A stretch of DNA of 64,000 nucleotides from Pseudomonadota bacterium (GCA_023389055.1 JAEWFA010000033.1:30966-94965); one strand, 5' to 3'. Shown: positions 23,144 through 32,738, counted from the stretch's first letter. Numbers and translations: made by a program. Notes: generated by a model not told the origin, from the letters alone.

Positions 23144-24628
23144 TCAGGCGGCGTCGGCGCGCGAAAGCACGAAGCGCGTGAGCAGCGGCACCGGCCGGCC
23201 GCTCGCTCCCTTGTTCGTGCCCGATCGCCATGCAGTGCCGGCGATGTCGAGATGCGCCCACGTGTAGTCCTTGGCGAAGCGCGCGAGAAAGCAGGCGGCG
23301 GTGATCGAGCCGGCAGGTCGGCCGCCGATGTTGGCGACGTCGGCGAACGGCGACTTCAGCTGCTCCTGGTACGCCTCGTCGAGCGGCATGCGCCAGCAGG
23401 TGTCGGCCACTTCGCGACCGGCCGCCTGCAGTTCGCCGGCGAGTTCATCGTTCGGCGAGAACAGGCCCGAGTGGTGATGCCCGAGCGCGATGACGCAGGC
23501 ACCGGTGAGCGTGGCGACGTCGATCACCGCGTCGGGCGCGAAGCGCCTGGCGTATTCGAGCGCGTCGCACAGGATCAGCCGGCCTTCGGCGTCGGTATTG
23601 AGGATCTCCACCGTCTTGCCCGACATCGTCTTCACGATGTCGCCGGGCTTCGTGGCGCGCCCGCCCGGCATGTTCTCGGTGGTGGGCACGATGACCACGA
23701 GGTTCACCTTCGCCTTCATCTCGGCCACCGCACGCATCGTGCCGAGCACCGAGGCGGCGCCGCACATGTCGAACTTCATCTCGTCCATCTCGGGCGCCGG
23801 CTTCAGCGAGATGCCGCCCGTGTCGAAGGTGATGCCCTTGCCGACGAGCACGATGGGCGAACGTTTCGCGCCCGCGCCCTGGTAGCGCAGCACGATGAGC
23901 TTCGGCGGCTGCGCCGAACCGCGCGCGACCGCGAGCAGCGCGCCCATCTTCAGTGCCTGCATCTGCTTCTCGTCGAGCACCTCGCACTTCAGGCCGAGTT
24001 CGCGCGCGAGCTTCCTGGCGGTGTCGGCGAGATAGGTGGGCGTGCAGACGTTGGCGGGCAGATTGCCGAGGTCCTTCGCGAGGTCTACGCCGTTGGCGAT
24101 GGCGCTCGCATGTTCGACCTCGCGGGCAACGGCGCCGGCGCCCGCGCGCTCGAGCGCGACCGAGACGCGCTTCGGACGCGGCGGCTTCGGTTCGGGCTCG
24201 CTCTTCATCTGCTCGAAGCGATAGGCGACGTCGCGGCCGGCGAGCGTCTGCACGCGCACCTTCCAGGCGAGGTCGCGCTCGGCCACCGGAACGTCATGCA
24301 GCAGCGACAGCGCGTCGTCGGCCGCCAGCGCGCCCGCCGCCTTGTAGGCCGCGCGAACGGTGTCGACGTAGGCCTTTTCGTTCGCCTGCCTGCCTTCGCC
24401 GAACGAGGCGAGCACGACGCGCGCGATCGAGCCGTCGAGATGCGTGGACAACGTCGAGCCCGCCTTCTTCGCGAGGTCGCCCGACGCGAGCAGGCGCGAC
24501 AGCCGGCCTGCGTTCGCTTCGTCGATCGACTGCGCCGCGCTGCCGCACAGCTTCCCGTCGAGAACGGGAACGAGGGCACAGCCTGCGCGCGAGCGAGCGG
24601 GAGCGGAAGTCGTTGTGCTAAATTGCAT
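23144..24628 (-). CDS. pepA: Leucyl aminopeptidase (M17 family)
   Basis: 494 residues. The C-terminal catalytic domain has the two-metal site: KGITFDTGG, DMCGAASVLG, and NTDAEGR (344-350), the M17 signature; the catalytic Lys and Arg are in these motifs. The N-terminal macro-like domain (1-165) forms the hexamer. It removes N-terminal residues from peptides in the cytoplasm and in some species also binds DNA as a regulator. It is divergent from lptF with 52 bases between starts, as in many proteobacteria. Confidence 0.98.
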   Translation of the reverse strand: MQFSTTTSAPARSRAGCALVPVLDGKLCGSAAQSIDEANAGRLSRLLASGDLAKKAGSTLSTHLDGSIARVVLASFGEGRQANEKAYVDTVRAAYKAAGALAADDALSLLHDVPVAERDLAWKVRVQTLAGRDVAYRFEQMKSEPEPKPPRPKRVSVALERAGAGAVAREVEHASAIANGVDLAKDLGNLPANVCTPTYLADTARKLARELGLKCEVLDEKQMQALKMGALLAVARGSAQPPKLIVLRYQGAGAKRSPIVLVGKGITFDTGGISLKPAPEMDEMKFDMCGAASVLGTMRAVAEMKAKVNLVVIVPTTENMPGGRATKPGDIVKTMSGKTVEILNTDAEGRLILCDALEYARRFAPDAVIDVATLTGACVIALGHHHSGLFSPNDELAGELQAAGREVADTCWRMPLDEAYQEQLKSPFADVANIGGRPAGSITAACFLARFAKDYTWAHLDIAGTAWRSGTNKGASGRPVPLLTRFVLSRADAA

Positions 24629-24680
24629 CGCTTGTTTTTCTCGAGAGTCGACCGGCGGATTATACGAGGGTCGTCACGCG

Positions 24681-25775
24681 ATGCTGTTCGAGAAGGCACT
24701 GCGACGAGACCTGCTCAACCTCGCCGGAGTCGTGTTCGCGGCGCTGTTCGTCATCATGTTGACGACGTCGCTGATCCGGTTCCTCGGACGCGCGGCAAGC
24801 GACCGCGTCGACACCGCGAGCGTACTGCCGCTGATCGCGTTCAATTCGATCAACGTGCTGCCGGTGCTGCTCGTGCTCACCGTGTACGTGGCCGTGCTGA
24901 TGTCGCTCACGCGTGCCTTTCGCGATTCCGAGATGGTGATCTGGTTCGCCAGCGGCCTGAGCCTGCGGGCCTGGATACGACCGGTTCTGGGCGTGGTCGT
25001 GCCCATCGCGCTGCTCGTCGCGCTGGTCGCCTTCGTCGTCGCGCCGTGGGCGAACCGACAGGCCAACGAATACCAGCAGCGCTTCGCGCAGCGCGAGGAC
25101 GTCTCGCAGGTCGCGGCGGGACGTTTTCGCGAATCGGTCTCGGCCAATCGGGTGTTCTTCGTCGAGTCGCTGAACGAGACGCAGACGGAGGTGCGCAACG
25201 TATTCGTCACGCAGTCGCGCGGCGATGCGCTCACGGTGGTGGTGTCGCGCAGCGGCAGCGTCGAGAACCGCCCCGACGGCAGCCGCTTCCTCGTGCTCGA
25301 GGACGGACGGCGCTACGACGGAACGCGCGGGCAGGCCGATTTCCGGTTGATGGAGTTCGCCCGCTACGGGTTGCGGCTCGAGCCGCGCGACACGGTCGTC
25401 GCCGAGGATCGCGCGAAGTTCAAGTCCACGCGCGAGCTCGTGGCCGACCCTTCGCCGCGCAACCTGGGCGAGCTCGCCTGGCGGATCAGCCTGCCGGTGT
25501 CGACGGTGCTGATGGCGCTGCTGGCGATTCCGCTGTCGTCGATGAACCCGCGCGCGGGGCGCTCGGTGAACCTGCTGGCTGCGCTGCTGGTCTATCTCGT
25601 CTACAGCAACCTGCTCACCGTGGTGCAATCGCGCATCGGCCAGGGGCGCACCTCCTTCGGCATCGGCGTGTGGGTGCTGCACGCAGCGATGATCGTGCTC
25701 ATCGTCTGGCTGTTCCGTCGCCGCACCACGCTGCCGCGGTCCTGGCTCGCGCGCTGGCGCGCCGCGCGCACCTGA
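24681..25775 (+). CDS. lptF: LPS export permease LptF
   Basis: 364 residues. There are two N-terminal and, after a periplasmic jellyroll domain (about 120-270), three to four C-terminal membrane segments: the LptF/LptG (YjgP/YjgQ) topology. MLFEKALRRDLLNLAGVVFAAL is the typical coupling-helix start. It forms with LptG and the LptB ATPase the inner-membrane complex that extracts lipopolysaccharide and passes it to LptC. The ATG at 24681 is favoured by GAGGG upstream; the open frame extends 79 codons further but without homology. Confidence 0.97.
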   Translation: MLFEKALRRDLLNLAGVVFAALFVIMLTTSLIRFLGRAASDRVDTASVLPLIAFNSINVLPVLLVLTVYVAVLMSLTRAFRDSEMVIWFASGLSLRAWIRPVLGVVVPIALLVALVAFVVAPWANRQANEYQQRFAQREDVSQVAAGRFRESVSANRVFFVESLNETQTEVRNVFVTQSRGDALTVVVSRSGSVENRPDGSRFLVLEDGRRYDGTRGQADFRLMEFARYGLRLEPRDTVVAEDRAKFKSTRELVADPSPRNLGELAWRISLPVSTVLMALLAIPLSSMNPRAGRSVNLLAALLVYLVYSNLLTVVQSRIGQGRTSFGIGVWVLHAAMIVLIVWLFRRRTTLPRSWLARWRAART

Positions 25776-25797
25776 TGCATTCCGGGTCGAGCCGACG

Positions 25798-26931
25798 ATG
25801 AGGGTTCTGAATCGCTACCTCGGAACCCAGATCGGCGCGGCCGTCGCGTTCGTGCTGTTCGGCTTCCTCGCGCTTTTCGCGTTCTTCGATTTCATCAACG
25901 AGCTCGACGACGTCGGCCGCGGCGGCTACCGCCTGCAGCACGCGGTGGCCTTCGTGCTGCTCGGGCTGCCGGCGCACGTCTACGAGCTGATGCCGATCGC
26001 CGCGCTGATCGGCACCATCTACGCGCTTGCGCAATTCGCGTCGAACTCCGAGTTCACGGCGATGCGCGCAGCGGGGCTCGGACGCCGACAGGCGCTTTCG
26101 ACGATCGCGGGCATCGGCCTCGTCTTCGCGCTGCTCACGGCGCTGGTCGGCGAGGGTCTCGCGCCGTCGGCCGAGCGCCTGGCGCAGAAACTCCGCCTGA
26201 CGTCGATCGGCGCTTCCGCAGGAGGGCAGTTTCGTTCCGGCCTGTGGCTGAAGGATTCGGTGCGCGACAAGGCCGGTGACGTGGCGCGACTTCGTTTCGT
26301 GAACGTCGGCGAGCTGATGCCCGACGGAACGTTGCGTGACGTGCGGGTCTTCGAGTTCGATCCGCAGATGCGTCTTTCCGAGCTGGTGGAGGCGCGCTCG
26401 GCGCGTTACGCACCGCCCGACGCCTGGTCGCTGCAGGACGTCGAATCGACCCGGTTCGAGGAGGTCAAGCTGCAGGGCGACGCGCCGCTGGTTCGAACCA
26501 CGCAGGCGCACGAAGCGCAGCGCGCGTGGCGAAGCGACCTCACGCCGTCGTTGCTCGGCGTGCTGCTCGTTCAGCCCGACCGGATGTCGGCGCTCGCCTT
26601 GTACCGATACGTGCAGCACCTCGAGGAGAACCGGCAGAACGCCGCGCAGTACGAGATCGCGCTGTGGAAGAAGATCGTCTACCCGCTGGCCGTCGTCGTG
26701 ATGATGGCGCTCGCGCTGCCCTTCGGGTACCTGCAGGCGCGCGCGGGCGGAATCGGCTACAAGGTCTTCGCCGGCGTGATGCTCGGCATCGCCTTCCACT
26801 TCCTGAACGGCCTGTTCTCGCACCTCGGCCTGCTCAACACGTGGCCCGCGCTCGTCTCGGTGAGCATTCCCAGCATCGCCGCGTTCGTGCTGGCGCTGGG
26901 CATGCTCGCGTGGGTGGATCGAACGCGGTGA
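25798..26931 (+). CDS. lptG: LPS export permease LptG
   Basis: 377 residues, the LptF partner. MRVLNRYLGTQIGAAVAFVLF opens with the conserved RYL coupling element, followed by FFDFINELDDVGRGGY, characteristic of LptG. Periplasmic jellyroll then three C-terminal helices (LAVVVMMALALPFGY, GVMLGIAFHFLNGLF). The ATG follows lptF after 22 bases. Six transmembrane segments in total are expected in the inner membrane. Confidence 0.97.
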   Translation: MRVLNRYLGTQIGAAVAFVLFGFLALFAFFDFINELDDVGRGGYRLQHAVAFVLLGLPAHVYELMPIAALIGTIYALAQFASNSEFTAMRAAGLGRRQALSTIAGIGLVFALLTALVGEGLAPSAERLAQKLRLTSIGASAGGQFRSGLWLKDSVRDKAGDVARLRFVNVGELMPDGTLRDVRVFEFDPQMRLSELVEARSARYAPPDAWSLQDVESTRFEEVKLQGDAPLVRTTQAHEAQRAWRSDLTPSLLGVLLVQPDRMSALALYRYVQHLEENRQNAAQYEIALWKKIVYPLAVVVMMALALPFGYLQARAGGIGYKVFAGVMLGIAFHFLNGLFSHLGLLNTWPALVSVSIPSIAAFVLALGMLAWVDRTR

Positions 26932-27076
26932 GCGCGGCGACGATCTTCCGCGCGTTTCGCGTTGCCGCGTCCCCGTACGCCGGGACTTCGGGAAAGCCCG
27001 CATGCGCGCCGCCCGCAAAGGCGTGGACGGACGTCGGAGGGTCGATTAGGATTGCCGGCATTCGAGGAGGAGGAGG

Positions 27077-27135
27077 GGCAGCGAACGCTGCCGTACGGGC
27101 AGCGGTCTCTGCCGTTTCGGCGGCAGGTCCTGCCG
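27077..27135. repeat. Three consecutive GGCAG/CTGCC hairpins
   Basis: Three stem-loops in a row share the arm core GGCAG...CTGCC: 27077-27092 (perfect GGCAGC/GCTGCC), 27095-27115 (with one bulge) and 27121-27135 (CGGCAG/CTGCCG, 3-base loop). A classical terminator follows 7 bases later. They fill most of the gap between lptG and the GT39 gene. Their purpose is not known; serial hairpins plus terminator could be an attenuating leader or an mRNA 3' end. Confidence 0.6.
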
Positions 27136-27141
27136 TTTTCG

Positions 27142-27174
27142 GGGCGCACAGTGATGTGCGCCCTTTTTTCTTTT
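27142..27174 (+). terminator. Rho-independent terminator
   Basis: GGGCGCACA / TGTGCGCCC is a perfect 9-base-pair stem with a GTGA loop, followed by TTTTTTCTTTT. This is a strong intrinsic terminator. It ends 38 bases before the GT39 ATG, so it either ends the lptF-lptG transcript or acts as an attenuator for the next gene. Confidence 0.9.
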
Positions 27175-27211
27175 CTGTCTTCCGGTGCCGCCTGCAGCGG
27201 TTCCCGTTCCG

Positions 27212-28762
27212 ATGACGTCGTATTTCGAACGCGCCTTCGGCGACGCCGATCGCGCGCGCCGCAGTTTCTGGATCGCCCTGTTCGTGCTGACGGCCCTGCG
27301 CGCCTGGTTCGCCGGCGCGCTGCCGATGACGAGCGACGAGGCCTACTTCGCGCAGTGGGGACGCTACCCCGACTGGGGTTTTTACGACCATCCGCCGATG
27401 ATCGGCTGGTGGCTCGCGCTGCTCGAGCGCGTCTTCGACGGTCGTTTCGCGCTGCGCTTGCCGGCGCTGCTGGTTCCGCCGCTGATCGCCGGGCTCGGCT
27501 GGGCGCTGATGCGCCGCCGCGGCGAGGTGCTCGCCTGGTCGTCGGCCACGCTGGTGCTGCTCGTGCCGCTGAATGCGTGGAACGTGGCGATCACGACGGA
27601 CATTCCGTTGATGCTGTTCTCGGCGCTGACGGTTGCGCTGTATCTGCGCGCGCTGGATAGCGGGCGCACGCTCGATTTCCTGCTTACCGGCTTCGCGCTG
27701 TCGGGCGCGCTGCTGTCGAAATACTTCGCCGGGTTTCTCGCGATCGCGCTGTTCGTGCACGCGGTGGCGCAGCCCACTCGCGCGTCGCTGCGGGGCCTGC
27801 TGTGGATCGTCGTGGGCTCGTTGCCCGCCGCCGCCATCCAGATCGCGTGGAACGCACAACACTGCTGGCCGAACGTGATGTTCAACCTGGTGAACCGGCA
27901 CGGCGATGCGGGTCTGTCGTGGCGAACGCCGCTGCTGTACGCGGTGAGCGTCGTCTACGTGCTCACGCCGCCGGTGGCGTGGCGGCTGCTGCGCGGTTTT
28001 CGCGAAGCGCCGCGCGTGGTGGGCGACGAGGCGGCGCGCGATCGACGCGCGCTGCGCTTCCTCGCGCTCGTGCCCTTGGCGATCTTCGCGCTGCTGTCGC
28101 TCGTCAAGACGATCGGGCTGCACTGGCTCGCCAGCTTCGCGTTCCCGGCGGTGCTGTGGTTCGCGTTCACGGCGAGTGCGCGCTCGATGGCGCGCGCGCT
28201 CGCGTTCGCGTCGGTCCTGGCGCTCGCGCACTGGATCGCCATCGGCACGCTGGCTGTGCTGCCGACCGAGGCATTCCGCTCGTGGAGCGGCTATCCGGGA
28301 CTCGTGATGACGGTGCACGGTGACGAGCTGGCCGATGCACTCGCGCCATGGCGTGCGACGCACGTCATCGCCTCCGACGGCTATTCGCCTGCGGTGACGA
28401 TCGGCTACGCCCTGGGCGAGCACGTGATCGTCTTCGGCAGGGGAACGAGCCACGCGCGGCACGACGACATCCTCAGCGACTTCCGCGCGCTCGAAGGCAA
28501 GGACATCCTCATCGTGCGCCGACGCGGCGATCGCATCGGCGAGTTCGACGCCTATTTCGACAGCGTCGCGCATGCGACGGTCACCGTGCGCGGGGCGACC
28601 TTCCACCTGGTCGACGGCCGCGGCTTCCGCTACACGCTCTACCGCGACCGCGTCCTGGACGAGATTCGCCGGCGCTACTACGCCGTACCGCGCTGGCTAC
28701 CGGGTGACGCGTGCTATTTTTGCGATCGCTATTTTCCCGACCGAACGTGCCGCGCGCCCTGA
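27212..28762 (+). CDS. Glycosyltransferase family 39 / ArnT-like membrane transferase
   Basis: 516 residues. DEAYFAQWGRYPDWGFYDHPPMIGWW near residue 40 (quoted in part: DEAYF, DHPPMIGWW) is the catalytic periplasmic loop of GT39/PMT_2 enzymes, whose Asp-Glu acts in sugar transfer from polyprenyl phosphate. About nine to eleven hydrophobic segments follow to residue 360, and a soluble C-terminal domain of about 150 residues closes the protein. ArnT modifies lipid A with aminoarabinose; the acceptor here is not identifiable. The ATG at 27212 begins homology; no Shine-Dalgarno is seen. Confidence 0.88.
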   Translation: MTSYFERAFGDADRARRSFWIALFVLTALRAWFAGALPMTSDEAYFAQWGRYPDWGFYDHPPMIGWWLALLERVFDGRFALRLPALLVPPLIAGLGWALMRRRGEVLAWSSATLVLLVPLNAWNVAITTDIPLMLFSALTVALYLRALDSGRTLDFLLTGFALSGALLSKYFAGFLAIALFVHAVAQPTRASLRGLLWIVVGSLPAAAIQIAWNAQHCWPNVMFNLVNRHGDAGLSWRTPLLYAVSVVYVLTPPVAWRLLRGFREAPRVVGDEAARDRRALRFLALVPLAIFALLSLVKTIGLHWLASFAFPAVLWFAFTASARSMARALAFASVLALAHWIAIGTLAVLPTEAFRSWSGYPGLVMTVHGDELADALAPWRATHVIASDGYSPAVTIGYALGEHVIVFGRGTSHARHDDILSDFRALEGKDILIVRRRGDRIGEFDAYFDSVAHATVTVRGATFHLVDGRGFRYTLYRDRVLDEIRRRYYAVPRWLPGDACYFCDRYFPDRTCRAP

Positions 28763-28796
28763 GTCGAGCGCGCGGCACTGTTGCGAACGCCCACCG

Positions 28797-29744
28797 ATGA
28801 ATCTGCAGCAGCTTCGCTTCCTGCGGGAAACCGCCCATCATGGCTTCAGCCTGACGCGGGCGGCGCAGGCGATCGGGACGTCGCAGCCTGCGCTGTCGCG
28901 CGGCATCCTGGAGCTCGAGGCCGAGCTCGGCGTCGACGTCTTCGTCCGACACGGAAAGCGGATCCTCGGCTTCACCGATCCGGGGCGCGCGGTGTTCGAG
29001 CGCGCCGAGCGGGTGCTCGCCGAGATCGACGGCATCGAACGGGTGACGGCCGACTATCGTGCGCGCGACGACGGGGAGTTGCGCGTGGCAACTACGCATA
29101 CGCAGGCGCGCTATGCGCTGCCGAACGTCGTACGCGAGTTCCGCCGACGCTATCCCGCGGTGCATTTGACGCTGCTGCAGGGCAGCCCCAGCCAGATCAC
29201 CGAGTTGCTGCTGTCGCGCGAAGTCGACTTCGCCATCGCCACCGAGGTGCCGGAGGATGCCGACGAGCTGTTGGCGATCCCGGCCTTCGAGTGGGAGCAC
29301 GTCGTCATCGTGCCCCGGAAGCATCCGCTGGTGGGTCAGCCGTTGTCGTTGCACGGACTCGTGCGCCATCCGCTGATCACCTACGTCGAGGAATTCGCCG
29401 GGCGCAGACGCATCGATCGCGCATTCGCCGATGCAGGACTGCGGCCCGACATCGTCCTGTCGGCGATCGATTCCGACGTGATCAAGACCTACGTGGGCAT
29501 CGGGCTGGGGGTGGGCATCGTCACCGGGCTTGCCTGGGATCCCCAGCACGACCGCGGGCTGGCGATGATGCCCGCGGGCGCGCTGTTCGGCATGAACTCG
29601 GTGAAGCTCGCCGTGCGGCGCGACGCGTTCCTGCGCGGCTTCGCGCTCAGCTTCATCGAGCTGTTCGTCCCGGACGTCGACCTGCGCATCTTCGAGCGGC
29701 AGGTCCGGGCACAGACGCCGGCGCGCGCGCGCACCCCCGGGTAA
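28797..29744 (+). CDS. LysR-type transcriptional regulator, CysB family
   Basis: 315 residues. The N-terminal winged helix reads MNLQQLRFLRETAHHGFSLT and TSQPALSRGILELEAELG. The effector domain contains TTHTQARYALP, LLQGSPSQI and YVGIGLGVGIV, hallmarks of the CysB/Cbl/SsuR group that senses O-acetylserine, sulfate or APS and controls sulfur assimilation. A short disordered tail (QTPARARTPG) is extra. No sulfur assimilation operon is adjacent, so its targets are elsewhere or differ. CysB and Cbl cannot be told apart by eye. Confidence 0.92.
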   Translation: MNLQQLRFLRETAHHGFSLTRAAQAIGTSQPALSRGILELEAELGVDVFVRHGKRILGFTDPGRAVFERAERVLAEIDGIERVTADYRARDDGELRVATTHTQARYALPNVVREFRRRYPAVHLTLLQGSPSQITELLLSREVDFAIATEVPEDADELLAIPAFEWEHVVIVPRKHPLVGQPLSLHGLVRHPLITYVEEFAGRRRIDRAFADAGLRPDIVLSAIDSDVIKTYVGIGLGVGIVTGLAWDPQHDRGLAMMPAGALFGMNSVKLAVRRDAFLRGFALSFIELFVPDVDLRIFERQVRAQTPARARTPG

Positions 29745-29859
29745 TCCCCCAGCGCCGAGAGGGCCGCGCGAGCCCGGGTGGGGCGAGCCGGATGCTTATA
29801 CTGCGCGGGCGATGCGTCGCGCGCAGCGCAATGCAGGCGAAAGGGAGTGGACTCGGGAA

Positions 29860-30879
29860 ATGGGCGTCGCGAACTGGCGCACGCGGGCAGGCGCGATCGC
29901 GTTCTTTCTGGCCATGCCGGCTGCGGCTCAGCAGGTGACGCTGAATGTGTCGAGCTGGGCGCCGCCGGCGCACGTGCTTTCGCAGACGGTGGGCAAATGG
30001 TGCGACGAAATTGCACAGGCCACCGCCAGGCGGGTCGTCTGCAAGATGCTTGCGAAGCCGGTGGCGCCGCCGCCGGGCACCTTCGATGCCGTGCGCGAGG
30101 GCCAGGCCGACGTCTCGTATTCGGTGCACGGTTACACGCCCGACCGATACACGCTTTCACAGATCGCCGAGCTGCCGTTCTCGGGCGACTCGGCCGAAGC
30201 GAACTCGATCGCGTACCAGCGCATCTTCGACCGCTATCTCGCCCGACTGAACGAGCATCGCGGCCTGAAGGTGATCTCGGTGTTCACGCACGGCCCCGGG
30301 CAGCTGTACACGACGAAGAAGCAGGTCGGGTCGCTTGCCGATCTCCAGGGCCTGAAGCTGCGCGGCGACGGCGGCATGGTGGCGAGCGTCGGCAAGGCGA
30401 TCGGCGTGAGCATCGTGCTGAAGCCGTCGGCCGAAGCGCAGGAACTGCTCTCGTCGGGCGCGATCGATGGCCTGTTCGGCCCCGCCGAGACGATCGAGTC
30501 GATGCGGCTGGAGAAGCTGATCCGTTACCGGATCGTGTTCCCGGGCGGGCTCTACAACACGAGCTTCGCTTTCGTGATGAACCAGGCCACCTGGGACCGC
30601 ATCGGCACTGCCGACCAGGCCGTGATCGCGCGGCTGTCGGGCGAGCACGCCGCGCGCATGTTCGGACGGGCGTGGGACGACGTCGACCGCCGGGCGCTGG
30701 CGGCGATGCAGGCCAATGACGTGCGCGCGAACTTTGCCGATCGCGCCTTCGTCGAAGCGGTGCGCGCGCGCACTTCGCCGATCGAGCTGAGATGGATCGC
30801 CGAGGCGCGCGCCAAGGGACTCGAGCGTCCGGAACAGGTGCTGCGCGAGTTTCGCGCGGAGTTGTCGAAGCTGCAGTGA
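29860..30879 (+). CDS. TRAP transporter substrate-binding protein (DctP family)
   Basis: 339 residues. The signal peptide is cleaved near AAA|QQ (residue 23). The mature start VTLNVSSWAPPAH and the segments GLKLRGDGGMV and GAIDGLFGPAETIES are those of DctP-type receptors, in which a conserved Arg (here in KLRGDG) binds the ligand carboxylate. No DctQ/DctM membrane subunits are present; the gene is followed directly by a tRNA. The ATG at 29860 is preferred over one 16 codons upstream because the signal peptide then has a normal length, with AAGGGAG about 12 bases before it. Confidence 0.9.
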   Translation: MGVANWRTRAGAIAFFLAMPAAAQQVTLNVSSWAPPAHVLSQTVGKWCDEIAQATARRVVCKMLAKPVAPPPGTFDAVREGQADVSYSVHGYTPDRYTLSQIAELPFSGDSAEANSIAYQRIFDRYLARLNEHRGLKVISVFTHGPGQLYTTKKQVGSLADLQGLKLRGDGGMVASVGKAIGVSIVLKPSAEAQELLSSGAIDGLFGPAETIESMRLEKLIRYRIVFPGGLYNTSFAFVMNQATWDRIGTADQAVIARLSGEHAARMFGRAWDDVDRRALAAMQANDVRANFADRAFVEAVRARTSPIELRWIAEARAKGLERPEQVLREFRAELSKLQ

Positions 30880-30908
30880 CGCCGAGGCAGATTCGGCAGC
30901 AGCGCGTG

Positions 30909-30914
30909 TATAAT
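30909..30914 (+). promoter_or_regulatory. -10 element of tRNA-Ala
   Basis: A perfect TATAAT, followed by the GC-rich discriminator CCGCGC usual for stable RNA genes under stringent control. The start site would be near 30921, five bases before the mature tRNA. The -35 region is poorly conserved. Confidence 0.7.
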
Positions 30915-30925
30915 CCGCGCTCTTC

Positions 30926-31001
<76 letters not shown>

Positions 31002-31011
31002 TTCACTCGAA

Positions 31012-31040
31012 AAGCCAGGCCGCTCGGCCTGGCTTCTTGT
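31012..31040 (+). terminator. Terminator after tRNA-Ala
   Basis: AAGCCAGGCC / GGCCTGGCTT is a perfect 10-base-pair stem with a 4-base loop, then CTTGT. The T-tract is short but the location 10 bases after the tRNA supports termination. The following 270 bases to 31312 show no convincing gene. Confidence 0.75.
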
Positions 31041-31312
31041 CGCACGAAGCGCGCGCCGGGGCCGACTGCATGCGCCGGTTCGCGGTCGACCGCGGGCAGC
31101 CGCACCGCATCGAACCCCGGAAAGGGGTGCGAACCTCGACTTCGCCACCCTCCAAGCGCTGCGCACGCACCATCTCGCGTGGCGACTGCTGCGCGCCGAG
31201 CACGCGCGGCTCGCCGCGAGCTTCCTGCATCGCGTGTTCGTCGCGCCGAACCTGCGATGCCCGCTGCGCAGCGCGCGGCGCTCGACCCATCGCGTGAACG
31301 AGGCGAGAACGC

Positions 31313-32725
31313 TTGAAACCGGACAGGAATTTCGGACTGCTGCGCAACCGCATTTTCGATGAGATCGCCGTCGGCGACCGCGAGAGCCTGGAGCGCACTC
31401 TCACCGCCCAGGACATCCAGCTCTATGCGGTGCTCTCGGGCGACGAGAGCGCATTGCCGCTCGATCCGGCGGTCGCTGCATCGACCCGTTTTCATTCGGT
31501 GCTGTCGCACGGAATGTGGGCCGGAGCGTTGTTCTCGGGACTCGTCGGCACGCGGCTCCCCGGGCCCGGCAGCACGTACGTCGCGCAATCGCTGCGCTTT
31601 TTCGCGCCGGTCCGCGTCGGCGACACGCTGAGGATCAGCGTCGAGGTCGTCGCCCGCGACGCCGCCACGCGGCGGCTGAGGCTGTCGTGCCGGGCGACCG
31701 ACGAGCGAGGTGAGACGGTCGTCGACGGCGAGGCCGAGGTGACCGCACCCGACGAGCGCATCGAGTACTCGCGCGCGGCGCTGCCGGAGGTTCGGCTGTC
31801 GGTCGGCAGGGGGGGCCTGCAGCGGCTGCTCGATCACGTTGCGCCCTTCGGCGCGATCCGCGTCGCGGTCGTGCATCCGTGCGATTCCCTGAGCCTGTCG
31901 GCGGCACTCGATGCACGCGATGCGGGGCTTATCGATCCGGTGCTCGTCGCGCCGTTCGCGCGGCTCGAGGCGGCGGCCGCGGCGGCAGGTGTCTCACTCG
32001 AAGGCGTACGCATCGAGGACGTAGCGCATAGCCATGCAGCGGCCGCTCGCGCCGTGGAACTCGCCGCACGCGGCGAGGTCGAGGCGCTGATGAAAGGCAG
32101 CCTGCATACCGACGAACTGATGGAGGCGGTGGTTTCGTCGGCCAGCGGACTGCGCACCAAGCGGCGCGTGAGCCACTGCTACCTGATGCAGACGCCCGCC
32201 TATCCGCGTCCGTTCATCATCACCGACGCTGCGATCAACATCGCGCCCGGTCTCCAGGACAAGGCCGACATCGTGCGCAACGCGATCGATCTCGCGCACG
32301 TGATCGGCGTCGAGACCCCACGGGTAGCGATCCTCGCGGCAGTCGAGACCGTGAGCCCGGCGATGCCTGCGACGCTCGATGCGGCAGCGCTGTGCAAGAT
32401 GGCCGACCGCGGACAGATCGCCGGCGGCGTGCTCGACGGTCCGCTTGCCTTCGACAATGCGGTCTCGCCGTCGGCCGCGCGCATCAAGGGAATCGTCTCA
32501 CCGGTGGCGGGACAGGCCGACGTGCTGGTCGTGCCCGATCTCGAGAGCGGCAACATGCTTGCCAAGCAACTGGAGCACATGGGCGACGCATCGAGCGCCG
32601 GTATCGTGCTGGGTGCGAAGGTGCCCATCGTGCTCACCAGTCGCGCCGACTCGCACGAATCGCGCATCGCCTCGTGCGCGATCGCGCTGATGCTCGCGCG
32701 GCATTACCGGCAGAGTCCGCCTTGA
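31313..32725 (+). CDS. Bifunctional MaoC-type enoyl-CoA hydratase / phosphate acyltransferase
   Basis: 470 residues. The N-terminal hot-dog domain (about 12-145) is MaoC-like, with FHSVLSHGMWAGALFSGL holding the hydratase His. From about residue 165 the protein is a phosphotransacetylase/phosphotransbutyrylase domain: MKGSLHTDELM, HCYLMQTPAYPRPFIITDAAINI, and SGNMLAKQLEHM (short pieces of its motifs). The fusion is known in Burkholderiales, where an acetate kinase gene usually follows; none does here. The start is TTG, the first in-frame start after a stop, with GAGGCGAG upstream. Confidence 0.92.
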   Translation: MKPDRNFGLLRNRIFDEIAVGDRESLERTLTAQDIQLYAVLSGDESALPLDPAVAASTRFHSVLSHGMWAGALFSGLVGTRLPGPGSTYVAQSLRFFAPVRVGDTLRISVEVVARDAATRRLRLSCRATDERGETVVDGEAEVTAPDERIEYSRAALPEVRLSVGRGGLQRLLDHVAPFGAIRVAVVHPCDSLSLSAALDARDAGLIDPVLVAPFARLEAAAAAAGVSLEGVRIEDVAHSHAAAARAVELAARGEVEALMKGSLHTDELMEAVVSSASGLRTKRRVSHCYLMQTPAYPRPFIITDAAINIAPGLQDKADIVRNAIDLAHVIGVETPRVAILAAVETVSPAMPATLDAAALCKMADRGQIAGGVLDGPLAFDNAVSPSAARIKGIVSPVAGQADVLVVPDLESGNMLAKQLEHMGDASSAGIVLGAKVPIVLTSRADSHESRIASCAIALMLARHYRQSPP

Positions 32726-32738
32726 ATCGGAGATCGAA

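Noticed and set aside
23120..25801. 893-codon plus-strand open frame across pepA and lptF
   Set aside because: It is antisense to pepA and out of frame with lptF; no conserved segment.
27077..27135. Guanidine-II (mini-ykkC) riboswitch reading of the hairpin series
   Set aside because: The loops lack the required ACGR sequence, and the downstream gene is not a guanidine exporter.
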